From NCBI GenBank assembly GCA_027487795.1, contig JAIYCX010000031.1, forward strand, positions 124,001 through 188,000: DNA of 64,000 nucleotides, in the 5' to 3' direction. The stretch comes from Pseudomonadota bacterium (GTDB taxonomy: Bacteria > Bdellovibrionota_C > UBA2361 > SZUA-149 > DAOLCO01). Positions 16,643 through 26,140 of the stretch are shown piece after piece. The translations under genes were made by a program, and so were the position numbers. Numbering within the stretch: the first letter of the stretch is position 1; every line of letters begins with the position of its first letter. Below the pieces are notes generated by a model that was not told the DNA's origin, searched no databases, and was given only the letters and a program-made list of their open reading frames with translations.

Positions 16643-17353
16643 TTACAATATCTCCTCTAAACCATATTTAAGACCAGAAAATTCTACTACTTTCCGGCAA
16701 GACAACAATACACCAGGCATAAAAGATTTTCTATCTATCGAATCATGTCGAATCATTAAAGTTTCCCCGTAACCTCCAAAAATCACTTCTTGATGCGCTA
16801 TATAGCCTGGTAATCTTACCGAATGTATAGGAATACCTGAAATAAAAACTCCACGGCCATCAGCTTCTCTTACCGAGGACGCTGGTCGATTAGCAGCTAT
16901 CAATTCTGCTGTCCGTACAGCAGTTCCTGAAGGGAAATCTTCTTTCTTATCATGATGTAGCTCAATTATTTCTATATCAGGAAGATACTTTGCTATTTCT
17001 CTAGCATATTTCATCATCAACACTGCACCTATTGAAAAATTAGGTACTATGATTCCACCCTTACCAGTCTTTTTTAATGCAGTCTCGAGCTCAATAGCTT
17101 TCTCTTCATTAAATCCACTAGTTCCAAGTACAGGGCAAGCCCCACCTTCTATAATAGTCATTGCATTTTTAAAACCACTAGAGGCCGCAGTTAAATCAAC
17201 AACAACATCAGGCTTTAATCTGGAAATTGCTTCCGCTAGATTATCTCCGATATCAAGTTCACCTACTATACTAAGATCGGAAGTCTCTCGAATAGAAGAA
17301 ACAGCAAGAGATCCCATTCTTCCCTTGGCACCATTCACTATAATCTTTTGCAT
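16643..17353 (-). CDS. dapB: 4-hydroxy-tetrahydrodipicolinate reductase
   Basis: 236 residues. The nucleotide-binding loop GAKGRMG (~8-14) and the dihydrodipicolinate reductase signature ELHHDKKEDFPSGTA (~126-140), with the catalytic His-His and substrate-binding Lys, are intact. It catalyses the second step of the diaminopimelate/lysine branch, needed for peptidoglycan. It lies five bases after the PhoH gene in a minus-strand operon. Slightly shorter than the E. coli enzyme (273) but complete. Confidence 0.95.
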   Translation of the reverse strand: MQKIIVNGAKGRMGSLAVSSIRETSDLSIVGELDIGDNLAEAISRLKPDVVVDLTAASSGFKNAMTIIEGGACPVLGTSGFNEEKAIELETALKKTGKGGIIVPNFSIGAVLMMKYAREIAKYLPDIEIIELHHDKKEDFPSGTAVRTAELIAANRPASSVREADGRGVFISGIPIHSVRLPGYIAHQEVIFGGYGETLMIRHDSIDRKSFMPGVLLSCRKVVEFSGLKYGLEEIL

Positions 17354-17358
17354 AATCT

Positions 17359-18843
17359 TTATAATAAATTACTAGCAGCTTCAGCTAAATCACTTCTAAC
17401 AATATCCTCTAAGTGAATATGTATAGCTTGTGGCCATGATCTAAATGAATTTATCGCATGTATTAAACCATTATTACGACGACTCAAGAATTGATTATCA
17501 ATTTGACTTTCATCACCGCAAATTACCACAACACTCCCTTCCCCTAAGCGCGTTAGAAGCACCTTTAAAGGCCCTCTTTCTATATTTTGAGCTTCTTCTA
17601 GTACAACAAAAGTTCTTCTAAAAGTACGTCCTCTAATATAAGTAAGCGGAATAAGTTCAAGCCTATCTTCCATTTCTAGCCAAGTTTTTGCATCAAACTG
17701 CTTTCCACCTCTTTGAACCGCTCTCTTCGCTCCCCCTCGTCCTTCATCTGGTGAAGGAACTTGCACTATTGCTCTTAAATTATCTTCTATTGGTCCACCC
17801 CAAGGTTTTAATTTTTCTTCTAGAGTCCCTGGTAGAAATCCTAAATCTTTTCCAACATCCACCATCGGTCGAGTAACAACAATACGTTCAAAGTGACCTC
17901 GCTCTAGTCTCTCCCAAGCAGCTGCTAATGTTAAAAATGATTTTCCACTTCCCGCAGGGCCGGAAACTATTATAAGCCGCACTCCACCAGGAGCAAAAGG
18001 ATCAGGCTCTCCGCAACCCATTAAAGACCATAGTAATAATTTCTGCCTTACATTTCTCCCACTAACCTCACCTGCAACTTTAAGAAAATCTACTTTTGCT
18101 CTATCTATTAATTCTATTCTTCTATCTTGAGTATCTCTGCAAATTCCATATGCATAATGATAAAATGGATTTTCCTTATTTACTATATGAACCAATTGAT
18201 TCAAATGAAGAGCACTATCACCGATAATACCCCCTTGTGCTATCGCAGTATCAACAGCATCCTCATCCACTAGCATAGTCTTTAAACCACGCTCGTATTC
18301 ATATTCTGGGGCGCAGACTGATTGAAGTTCTTCTGCTCTAACACCGTAAACACTTCTAGCTAAAATTCTTAATATTCTATCCTGAGTAATTAAATAAACT
18401 TCAGGGACCTCCTGTTCAGCTTCTTCTGAAAAATCAACAACTCTATTCTTTAACGAATCCTCTACTTCTATCGCAGTGCAGAGAATTTCATGATCCGCAA
18501 CACCTGGTTTCAAATCCAAAGCTTCCATTTTTTCTTTAGTAGGCCTTGATGCCATTCTAAGCAAGCCGCCCTTTTCTGTCTCTACTCCAGCAATCAAAGA
18601 GCCCTGATTAGTATAGTACTCTAACTGCCTTGAAGCCGCAGACGCTATTGCTGACCTTTCATCCTTAGTTTTCCTAAGACCATCTAATTCATCAAGCACT
18701 ACCCTAGGAATAACGATCTCATTATCCCCTAAAACACCTGCAAATGCAGGTGAGCTCTTACTCCTAAATGTTGTAATATCTTGTACTAAGGTGATTATAG
18801 CTGATGTATCAAGGACGAATATCTTACTTCTTAATTCTGGCAC
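17359..18843 (-). CDS. PIN domain-PhoH family ATPase
   Basis: 494 residues in two parts. The N-terminal PIN domain (residues ~5-150) has the acidic residues LDTSAI (~11), VLDELDGL (~48) and ITQDRIL (~152), typical of a metal-dependent RNase fold. The C-terminal PhoH-like ATPase has Walker A GPAGSGKSFLT (~295-305) and a Walker B variant VVLEEAQNIE (~412), GDESQIDN (~438). This fusion is known from the YlaK/PhoH2 group, described as RNA helicase-RNases. It starts 110 bases from the divergent hisS gene. Confidence 0.9.
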   Translation of the reverse strand: MPELRSKIFVLDTSAIITLVQDITTFRSKSSPAFAGVLGDNEIVIPRVVLDELDGLRKTKDERSAIASAASRQLEYYTNQGSLIAGVETEKGGLLRMASRPTKEKMEALDLKPGVADHEILCTAIEVEDSLKNRVVDFSEEAEQEVPEVYLITQDRILRILARSVYGVRAEELQSVCAPEYEYERGLKTMLVDEDAVDTAIAQGGIIGDSALHLNQLVHIVNKENPFYHYAYGICRDTQDRRIELIDRAKVDFLKVAGEVSGRNVRQKLLLWSLMGCGEPDPFAPGGVRLIIVSGPAGSGKSFLTLAAAWERLERGHFERIVVTRPMVDVGKDLGFLPGTLEEKLKPWGGPIEDNLRAIVQVPSPDEGRGGAKRAVQRGGKQFDAKTWLEMEDRLELIPLTYIRGRTFRRTFVVLEEAQNIERGPLKVLLTRLGEGSVVVICGDESQIDNQFLSRRNNGLIHAINSFRSWPQAIHIHLEDIVRSDLAEAASNLL

Positions 18844-18953
18844 TGAACTTACCTTTATTTTTGATCTATAAATTTACATACACGACTATCTTTGGCACCA
18901 TTACTATTAGCATTAATCAAGTTTTTAAACAGTAAAATAGTTACACCGCAGTC

Positions 18954-20288
18954 ATGAACGATAAAAAAATTGAGCCCAAAATAGAAGCACGAATATTAAA
19001 GGGATTTAGAGATTACCTTCCTCAGGAAGCTATTAAACGTAATCAACTTATTAAGACCATCTCCAATCTATTTGAACAACATGGCTTCTCCCCTATCGAC
19101 ACACCAGCTCTTGAATACTCAGAAATTTTAGTGGGAAAAGGATCTGAAGAAACGGATAAACAAATGTTTAGATTCAAAGATCAAGGAGACAGAGATGTTT
19201 CAATGAGATTTGACCTAACAGTACCACTTGCTAGATTTGTTTCACAACATCAGAACAATTTAGTATTTCCGTTTAAAAGATTTCATATTGCTCCAGTGTG
19301 GAGAGCAGAAAAGCCACAAAAAGGTAGATACCGTGAGTTCATACAATGTGACTTTGATATCATAGGCTCATCTAGTTATCTCTCAGATCTTGAAGTCCTG
19401 TCCCTAGTACATTCTTTTTTTTCTCAACTGAAAAAAGGATACAGAGTTAGAATTAATCACAGAGGAATTTTAAATAGTATAATTAAAGAATATACTCCAA
19501 GTGAAGAAACAACTAATGCATTAAGAGTTCTTGATAAGCTCGAAAAAATTGGCCCAGATAACACGGTAAAAGAACTAATACTTGATGCAGGACTTGAAGA
19601 GACAAAAGCTAAAAGCCTTGTTTCCTTATTAGATATGCTTAAAAATGCTAGCAGCAACGAAGATAGACTTAACATTATATCAACTAAAATTAAGCCATCA
19701 GAACTATTAAACAACTCTATTATTAACATTAAAAAAACCCTAGATTCATTAGGTGACTATAGTCAGAATACCGTACTCGATGTCTCCATTGCTAGGGGAT
19801 TAGATTACTATACTGGTATAGTATTTGAAACTCAGTTAATAGATTTACCAACTATTGGCTCAGTATGCTCAGGCGGAAGATACGATAATCTAACTTCAAA
19901 ATTTACATCAAGAAGTCTACAAGGCGTCGGTGGTTCAATTGGACTTGATCGATTGCTCGCTGCTTACGAAGAATTAGAATGGCATTCTGATAAAGATACT
20001 AGACAAGGTATCTTAATTGCTGCGATCAGCGAAGACGACATTGCTTACTCAAGAGAGATTGCAAAAGATTTAAGAGAAAAAGGATTAATTTGCGAACTAG
20101 CTGTTGAGATATCAAAAATCGGCCATCACTATAAGTATGCAGATACTAATAAAAGAAAATTTGCTATTATCATTGGTGAAACTGAGAGAGAATCTGAAAC
20201 ATTCTCTGTAAAAGATTTCAGTATTAGTGATAAAGAAAAAGCTACTACTAAAGTTAGCAAAAATGATTTACTAGACTTCCTAAAGTAA
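18954..20288 (+). CDS. hisS: Histidine--tRNA ligase
   Basis: 444 residues. Class II synthetase motifs are visible: motif 1 around TPALEYSEIL (~49), motif 2 FRAE-type VWRAEKPQKGRYREFIQCDFDI (~119-140), the HisRS-specific ARGLDYYTG (~280-288), CSGGRYDNL (~308-316) and motif 3 GGSIGLDRLLA (~325-335), followed by the C-terminal anticodon-binding domain. rppH follows after three bases. Confidence 0.96.
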   Translation: MNDKKIEPKIEARILKGFRDYLPQEAIKRNQLIKTISNLFEQHGFSPIDTPALEYSEILVGKGSEETDKQMFRFKDQGDRDVSMRFDLTVPLARFVSQHQNNLVFPFKRFHIAPVWRAEKPQKGRYREFIQCDFDIIGSSSYLSDLEVLSLVHSFFSQLKKGYRVRINHRGILNSIIKEYTPSEETTNALRVLDKLEKIGPDNTVKELILDAGLEETKAKSLVSLLDMLKNASSNEDRLNIISTKIKPSELLNNSIINIKKTLDSLGDYSQNTVLDVSIARGLDYYTGIVFETQLIDLPTIGSVCSGGRYDNLTSKFTSRSLQGVGGSIGLDRLLAAYEELEWHSDKDTRQGILIAAISEDDIAYSREIAKDLREKGLICELAVEISKIGHHYKYADTNKRKFAIIIGETERESETFSVKDFSISDKEKATTKVSKNDLLDFLK

Positions 20289-20291
20289 GAA

Positions 20292-20768
20292 ATGCATAAC
20301 AGAGAAAAATTAGGCTACAGAAATAATGTCTCTGGCTTTATAATTAATCCAGAAAATAAAATACTACTTTGCAAGAGAATTGGACATTATACAGACTGGC
20401 AAATACCACAAGGCGGAATTGACCCAGGAGAAACCGCAGAACAAGCAGTATTAAGAGAATTAGAAGAGGAAGTGAACCTAGTTAACCCCTTAATAATTTC
20501 AAAAGCACCATTTTCACTAAATTATGAATGGCCTGATGACCTGCTAGATAGAGGATTTAGAGGACAAAACCAAACAGCATTTTTATTAACTAGTCCTAAT
20601 AATTGGATACCTGATTTCACTAAGGGTCCCGAAATAGAGTTTTCAGAGTACAAATGGGTCAATAAAGAAGTCTTTCTTGAACTTACAAAAGAAACCTTTC
20701 GCTTTGAAACATATTCTAAGTTTATAGAATATTTTTCTGCTAAAATAGATTTTAATATAACTAATTAA
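20292..20768 (+). CDS. rppH: RNA pyrophosphohydrolase (Nudix)
   Basis: 158 residues. The opening GYRNNVSGFIINPENKILLC matches RppH/NudH. The Nudix box GGIDPGETAEQAVLRELEEE (~38-57) has all catalytic glutamates, and WQIPQGG precedes it. RppH removes pyrophosphate from the 5' triphosphate of RNAs, starting 5'-end-dependent decay. A diadenosine polyphosphate hydrolase role is the alternative within the same family. Second gene after hisS. Confidence 0.9.
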   Translation: MHNREKLGYRNNVSGFIINPENKILLCKRIGHYTDWQIPQGGIDPGETAEQAVLRELEEEVNLVNPLIISKAPFSLNYEWPDDLLDRGFRGQNQTAFLLTSPNNWIPDFTKGPEIEFSEYKWVNKEVFLELTKETFRFETYSKFIEYFSAKIDFNITN

Positions 20769-20780
20769 AAAGAACTCTTC

Positions 20781-22157
20781 ATGAACAAGAACTCAAAAGA
20801 TTTTTTATTCACTTACTTTGATAATAATAAAGAATCATTACTTAAAGAATTTTTTAAGCTTCTTAGTTTTAAATCTATCAGCACAGATCCAACATACAAA
20901 GAGGACTGTAGAAGTTGTGCTACTTGGCTAAAAGAAAGAATAAAATCAATAGGCTTTACAGCAAATATATGGGAGACAAAAGGTCATCCTGCAATCTTTG
21001 CTGAAAGAATAGTAAACAAAGATGCACCTACTGTATTATTTTATAATCACTACGACGTTCAACCAGTAGATCCTATTGAACTATGGGAGACTCCACCATT
21101 TGAACCAACGATAAGAGAAGATTTTGTTTTTGCTAGAGGGGCAGAAGATAATAAAGGACAATTATTTTATGTACTCACTGCTTTAACCGCTTTAAAAGAT
21201 AGCTTCCCTAACATAAACGTAAAAATGATCATTGAAGGCGAAGAAGAATGCGGAAGTAAATCATTTCCAGCAATCCTAGCTGATCACAAAAAAGAACTAA
21301 AATCAGACTACTTGCTTGTTGTAGATTGTGGATTTACAGATAAATCTCAACCAGGAATAACATTAGGTTGCAGAGGTATAGTCACAATGACAATCGCCCT
21401 AGAAGGTTCGAATTCAGATCTTCACTCCGGAGAGCATGGAGGGATAGTTTTTAATCCCCTACATGGAATGGTAGAATTATTAGCTACACTTAGAGATAAA
21501 GAGACAGGTAAAATTCTAATAGAAAATTTTTACTCAGATGTAATAGATCCAACATCAGAAGAAAGAGATAGTTTTAAGATAAATATTTCCGATAGTGACT
21601 ACGAACTACGCTTTGGTGCAAAGCCTAATGGCGGAGAAACAAACTATTCTTTCATAGAATCTGCCTGGCTCAGACCAACTCTTGAGATAAATGGTATATC
21701 TGGTGGTTATGCAGGAGAAGGATTTAAAACGGTAATCCCAGCTAAAGTAACTGCTAAACTATCGGCACGTCTTGTACCAAACCAGAATCCTAAGAAGATA
21801 GCAGCTGCTATAAAGCAACATCTGGAAAAAAATGTCAGAGACGGATTAAAATTAACTATCTCTGATGTCTCAGATTCAGGAAAACCCTTAAGAATTTCTC
21901 CAAACTCAAAACTCACAGAAGTAGCCAAAGAAGCCTACGAAGAAGCGACAGGCATGCACTGCAACACCATATTATCTGGCGGATCAATTCCTGTTACGGC
22001 AGATCTAGCAGAAGCTGCAGAAGCTTTACCTTTGCTAATTGGTTATGGACTACCCGAAGATAATATCCATGCCCCGAATGAAAATTTTAGTATAGATAGA
22101 CTAAAGCTGGGGACTACGACTATAGGTTTGATTTTAGAAAAACTGAGTAAAAAATAA
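20781..22157 (+). CDS. M20 family metallopeptidase (dipeptidase-like)
   Basis: 458 residues, the length of M20 dipeptidases. Zinc-ligand motifs: FYNHYDVQPVDP (~88) with the first His-x-Asp, ARGAEDNKGQ (~115) with the bridging Asp, IEGEEECGS (~151) with the catalytic Glu pair, and a late PNENFSID His region (DNIHAPNE ~431). The dimerisation domain lies between ~200 and 330. It probably cleaves small peptides or amidated amino acids in the cytoplasm. The gene follows rppH by 12 bases and ends three bases before the convergent sulfatase gene. Confidence 0.88.
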   Translation: MNKNSKDFLFTYFDNNKESLLKEFFKLLSFKSISTDPTYKEDCRSCATWLKERIKSIGFTANIWETKGHPAIFAERIVNKDAPTVLFYNHYDVQPVDPIELWETPPFEPTIREDFVFARGAEDNKGQLFYVLTALTALKDSFPNINVKMIIEGEEECGSKSFPAILADHKKELKSDYLLVVDCGFTDKSQPGITLGCRGIVTMTIALEGSNSDLHSGEHGGIVFNPLHGMVELLATLRDKETGKILIENFYSDVIDPTSEERDSFKINISDSDYELRFGAKPNGGETNYSFIESAWLRPTLEINGISGGYAGEGFKTVIPAKVTAKLSARLVPNQNPKKIAAAIKQHLEKNVRDGLKLTISDVSDSGKPLRISPNSKLTEVAKEAYEEATGMHCNTILSGGSIPVTADLAEAAEALPLLIGYGLPEDNIHAPNENFSIDRLKLGTTTIGLILEKLSKK

Positions 22158-22159
22158 AT

Positions 22160-24121
22160 TTACCTACTTTGCGAAGATACTATTAAATCTTGTAAATTAT
22201 TTACAGTAGAAAATAATCCTTTTACCTTATTGGCCTTCGATTGATCAACTAAGCTCATATCTTCAAAATCAAGCATCCCATTTTTACCAGAATAAACTAC
22301 GTCTAACTGAGTGTTATAGGAATAAGACTTTCCTTCAGCAATTAAACCATCAGATCCTAAATAATTTCTACCAAATAAAAATATAGGCCTATCCTTCTTA
22401 GCTATCTTCCAAATTGGCATACCCAATTCATACTCTCGATCTATATCTACTCCTAATAACTCCAATACTGTCGGCATGACATCCAAATGAGTCGTTTTCA
22501 ATCCTAAATTTTTATTATTTTCATCTATTTTGATACCCTTTGCTGAAATAATGAGAGGTACACGATAGCTAATATCATTAATAATTCCAGATTTGAGCTC
22601 AGGATAATCAAAAGAAGTTCTCGCCCCGTGATCGCCTGTAACTATAAAAATAGTTTTCTGAAGAGTTCCTAGCTTCTCTAAATGTTTAAAAAGCTCCCCT
22701 AATAGTTTATCGTGAAAAGAAGCTATCTTTGTTCTTCTTTTTAAATACTCCTCTCTTGAGTATTTTTCAGTTTCAACTTTATTATCAACATTTAAAATAT
22801 CAGTATCTGGCCACGGACCATGTCCTAGAAATGGCAAATACAACGCAACATAATTTTTAGATTGTTTCTTTTTTTCAGAGATATAATTTAACATATCAAG
22901 AAAACTTTTCTCATCAGCTTTAGCTCTTTCTGGTACAGATATCTGAACATCGTCCCCCTTTAATGGTAGCTGAAAAAGCTCCTTTGCACCTAATGAAGTA
23001 TAAAGAATATCATCTCTATCAAATGAAAGAGATAGCGGAGAAAACACAGCACTCTCATATGAACTCTTTGCTAATATGGAGAATACGCTATTAGATTTCA
23101 ACGATCCATACATTTGCAAATAACTTCTGCCCTTATTGGATGGGAATTGAGATGTTAAAATAGAATAAAGAGAACTATTAGTATAAGGAAATGTTGTGAA
23201 ATGATCTTTCACATAAATACCGTCTTCAACTAGCTTACTTGCATTTGGGAACTCATTACTATTCTCATAATCAACAACCTCACTGGGTAAGGTTTCATTT
23301 ACTATAAATATTACATCATAATTTTTAGCAATACCAAAATTTACATCTCTTAACTGCCCAACTGAATCACTCTCAGTTTCTAAAATCTGTCTAAGTTTTT
23401 TTGCTGCACTAATAGGATCATGATTAACAGCATTACTATATTCAAGATCTTCGATAGAATTAAAGTTAAAAAATGCATTCACTGACTTTCTAAAAATTCC
23501 TTCTTTGACTTGAGGTACTGGAATAAAAGTTAAGAATACCAAACTCAAAGATAAAAAGCTGATTATTCTTCTAGAAAGATTATTTAAAAAAATATGGCTG
23601 ATTAAGTAAGTTAGATTGGGAATTAAAAAAATGTATATACATTTAAGAATCGTGCCAATAGTAGGACTAAAAACAACTTCTGGTTGACTAATGATGATCC
23701 AAGAAATAGTAGATTTTAACCACAATAAATTAACATAGCTTCCAGAAGTAACAATGGCGACATGTTCTGCAATAATAATTAAAGAGATTAAGTTTATTAC
23801 TAAAACTTTAAAACAAAGCGAAAATTTTCTTCCGAAGATTAAAAAACTAATAGCAAAAGCTAATCCTAAAAAAATAGGCAAGACACCTGACAAGAAAAGA
23901 AAATCATCTGTAAAAAATGATAACTTCTCTATAATTGTAAGTTCGTACGCTTTACCTGTATTTATTTTTCCATACAAACCAAAAAGGAGAGAGACACATT
24001 CTGCTCTTCTAATTACAAATAGCACAACTAATAGCGGTAAAAAGGCTACAAAAAGATTGGAAACCTGAAGATCAAGGAGATTTAGTATTCTATTGAATGA
24101 TTTTTTTCGTGCTGCTTGCAA
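22160..24121 (-). CDS. Membrane-anchored sulfatase-fold enzyme (LtaS/EptA-like)
   Basis: 653 residues. The first ~210 contain about five hydrophobic membrane segments. The C-terminal part is an alkaline-phosphatase/sulfatase fold: FIVNETLPSEVVDYE (~270), a nucleophile region HFTTFPYTNSSLYSILTSQFPS (~301 on; candidate Thr/Ser), IFIVTGDHGARTSF (~496) with the metal-binding DHG, and RVPLIISAKG (~528). Such enzymes transfer phosphoglycerol or phosphoethanolamine to envelope polymers, or cleave sulfates; the substrate is unknown. The catalytic domain should face the periplasm. Confidence 0.83.
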   Translation of the reverse strand: MQAARKKSFNRILNLLDLQVSNLFVAFLPLLVVLFVIRRAECVSLLFGLYGKINTGKAYELTIIEKLSFFTDDFLFLSGVLPIFLGLAFAISFLIFGRKFSLCFKVLVINLISLIIIAEHVAIVTSGSYVNLLWLKSTISWIIISQPEVVFSPTIGTILKCIYIFLIPNLTYLISHIFLNNLSRRIISFLSLSLVFLTFIPVPQVKEGIFRKSVNAFFNFNSIEDLEYSNAVNHDPISAAKKLRQILETESDSVGQLRDVNFGIAKNYDVIFIVNETLPSEVVDYENSNEFPNASKLVEDGIYVKDHFTTFPYTNSSLYSILTSQFPSNKGRSYLQMYGSLKSNSVFSILAKSSYESAVFSPLSLSFDRDDILYTSLGAKELFQLPLKGDDVQISVPERAKADEKSFLDMLNYISEKKKQSKNYVALYLPFLGHGPWPDTDILNVDNKVETEKYSREEYLKRRTKIASFHDKLLGELFKHLEKLGTLQKTIFIVTGDHGARTSFDYPELKSGIINDISYRVPLIISAKGIKIDENNKNLGLKTTHLDVMPTVLELLGVDIDREYELGMPIWKIAKKDRPIFLFGRNYLGSDGLIAEGKSYSYNTQLDVVYSGKNGMLDFEDMSLVDQSKANKVKGLFSTVNNLQDLIVSSQSR

Positions 24122-24199
24122 ATTAAAATATGAAATCTAAATACTCGTTTTCTAATAGAATTTATGACTATTTAGATTAGCAATAATTACAGAGCCTTA

Positions 24200-26140
24200 C
24201 TAAATATCAACTTCTATATTATCTGCATTATCTAATATTAATTGATATCTTGAAGCAGAATCTGAGCCCATTAAACTTTCAAATTCGCCCTGAACTAACT
24301 TAGAATCTTTAGCATCTATTTGTAATAGAGTTCTAGACTTTGGATCAAGTGTAGTTTCCCAAAGAGTATCAGGATTCATTTCTCCAAGACCTTTGTATCT
24401 AACCACTCTAGGTTTTGAAGTTTTCAAACCTTTCACTACTTTCTGCACTTCTTGATCTGAGTATGCCCAAATTGCTGTATTCTTCTTTGACTTTGCAGAA
24501 TCTGGAAAAACTCCATACAACGGAGGCTTACCTAAATATAATCTACCTTCATCAATTAAAGGTTTCATCTGCGTAAAAAAGAAAGCTAATAGCAATGTCC
24601 CAATATGCATCCCATCAGCATCCGCATCCGTAAGAATTATTATCTTACCGTAGCGAAGTTTCTTAGTACTGCACTCTGAGCCAATTCCACATCCTAAAGC
24701 TGCAACGATATTGCTTAATTCTTTATTCTCTAAAATTTTCTTATCTGTACTATTAATAGTGTTAAGTACCTTACCACGTAAAGGTAAAACTGCTTGGCAA
24801 CTTCTATCTCTGCCCTGCTTAGTACTTCCACCAGCACTATCCCCTTCGACTAAAAATAATTCAGTATCAGCTAAATTATTAGAACTACAATCAGCCAACT
24901 TCCCAGGCAAAGTCATGCGCTGATTTAAGCCGATTTTTCTTCTAACTTGCTGACTTGCAGCCCTTGAAGCAGCTCTAGCTTTTGCAGCTAGAGTCACTCT
25001 ATCAACGATAGCCTGAGCAACAGATGGTCTTTGATTTAACTCTTGCTCAAGTACTCTATAAATATTTTCTACTATTGGAGTAATTTCAGGATTATTTAGT
25101 TTACTCTTAGTTTGGCCTTGAAACTGTGGCTGATATGTTCCGGACGGCATACGAATAGAAACAACACAAAGTAGTCCTTCCCTAATATCATCTGCTCCAA
25201 TCTTTAAACCCTTAGGCAATGCATCATGAACCTGTGTGTAGTTTCTGACAGCCTTAACTATAGCATTCTTAGCACCCTGCTCGTGAGTTCCACCATCTGG
25301 TGTGTATATTCCATTTACAAAGGAGAAAAATGTTTCTTTAGTAGACTCAGTCCAGCTCAGAGCCATAGTCACTAAAATAGGATCGCTTTGCTCTACGACA
25401 AAAGACTCACCTATTTGAATTACTCCTTCCTCTTTAACTTTTTCCGCTAAGAAAGCTGACAAACCTTCAGGGTAACAAAATTCAGTAGTTTCATTCTTAT
25501 CTTCATCCGTAAAAGAAACTTTTAGTCCAGGATTTAAAAAAGCTTTTATTTTTATTTTTTCTACTAGATAGGCCGCTTGAAACTTTCTATGCTTAAATAA
25601 GCTAAAATCGGGAGTAAAAGTGATCCTAGTACCTGTACCTTTTTGTATTCTTTTAGTTTTCTTTAGTGTAGTAACTGGTATCCCTTGAGAATAGGCCTGA
25701 AAGTACTCATTTCCATCTCTAAATACACGAGCTTCAAGTCTTTCACTAAGCGCATTTACTACCGAACTACCAACTCCATGCAATCCACCTGAGGCTGTAT
25801 AGTTTTTATCAGAAAACTTACCACCAGCGTGAAGTGTTGTAAGAATCAATTCAAGAGCAGATTTCTTAAACTTAGGATGAGTATCAACTGGTATACCTCT
25901 ACCGTTATCTTCTACTGAGATAGTTGTGGCACCCTCATGAAGAGTAACATAAATATTCGAAGCATAGCCATTCATCGCCTCATCAACAGAATTATCTAAT
26001 ATTTCTAGAAATAATTGATGAAGTCCCTCTACTGTATCAGTCCCTGCAATATACATCCCAGGTCTTTTTCTTACAGCTTCAAGCCCTTCTAAAACTTCTA
26101 TATCTTCAGCGTTATAAGTATTTTTTTTCACAGTATTCAT
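24200..26140 (-). CDS. parE: DNA topoisomerase IV subunit B (or gyrase B)
   Basis: 646 residues. GHKL ATPase: DNSVDEAMNGY (~48), EDNGRGIPVDTHP (~76), GGLHGVGSSVVNALS (~118). TOPRIM domain: LFLVEGDSAGGSTKQGRDR (~437) and DADADGMHIGTLLL (~512). The short length without a gyrase-type insertion, PGKLADC before the TOPRIM, and an ending like ParE (NADNIEVDI) favour ParE over GyrB. It overlaps the parC stop by one base (TAATG), so both subunits are made from one transcript. No second type II topoisomerase is present in the window for comparison. Confidence 0.85.
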   Translation of the reverse strand: MNTVKKNTYNAEDIEVLEGLEAVRKRPGMYIAGTDTVEGLHQLFLEILDNSVDEAMNGYASNIYVTLHEGATTISVEDNGRGIPVDTHPKFKKSALELILTTLHAGGKFSDKNYTASGGLHGVGSSVVNALSERLEARVFRDGNEYFQAYSQGIPVTTLKKTKRIQKGTGTRITFTPDFSLFKHRKFQAAYLVEKIKIKAFLNPGLKVSFTDEDKNETTEFCYPEGLSAFLAEKVKEEGVIQIGESFVVEQSDPILVTMALSWTESTKETFFSFVNGIYTPDGGTHEQGAKNAIVKAVRNYTQVHDALPKGLKIGADDIREGLLCVVSIRMPSGTYQPQFQGQTKSKLNNPEITPIVENIYRVLEQELNQRPSVAQAIVDRVTLAAKARAASRAASQQVRRKIGLNQRMTLPGKLADCSSNNLADTELFLVEGDSAGGSTKQGRDRSCQAVLPLRGKVLNTINSTDKKILENKELSNIVAALGCGIGSECSTKKLRYGKIIILTDADADGMHIGTLLLAFFFTQMKPLIDEGRLYLGKPPLYGVFPDSAKSKKNTAIWAYSDQEVQKVVKGLKTSKPRVVRYKGLGEMNPDTLWETTLDPKSRTLLQIDAKDSKLVQGEFESLMGSDSASRYQLILDNADNIEVDI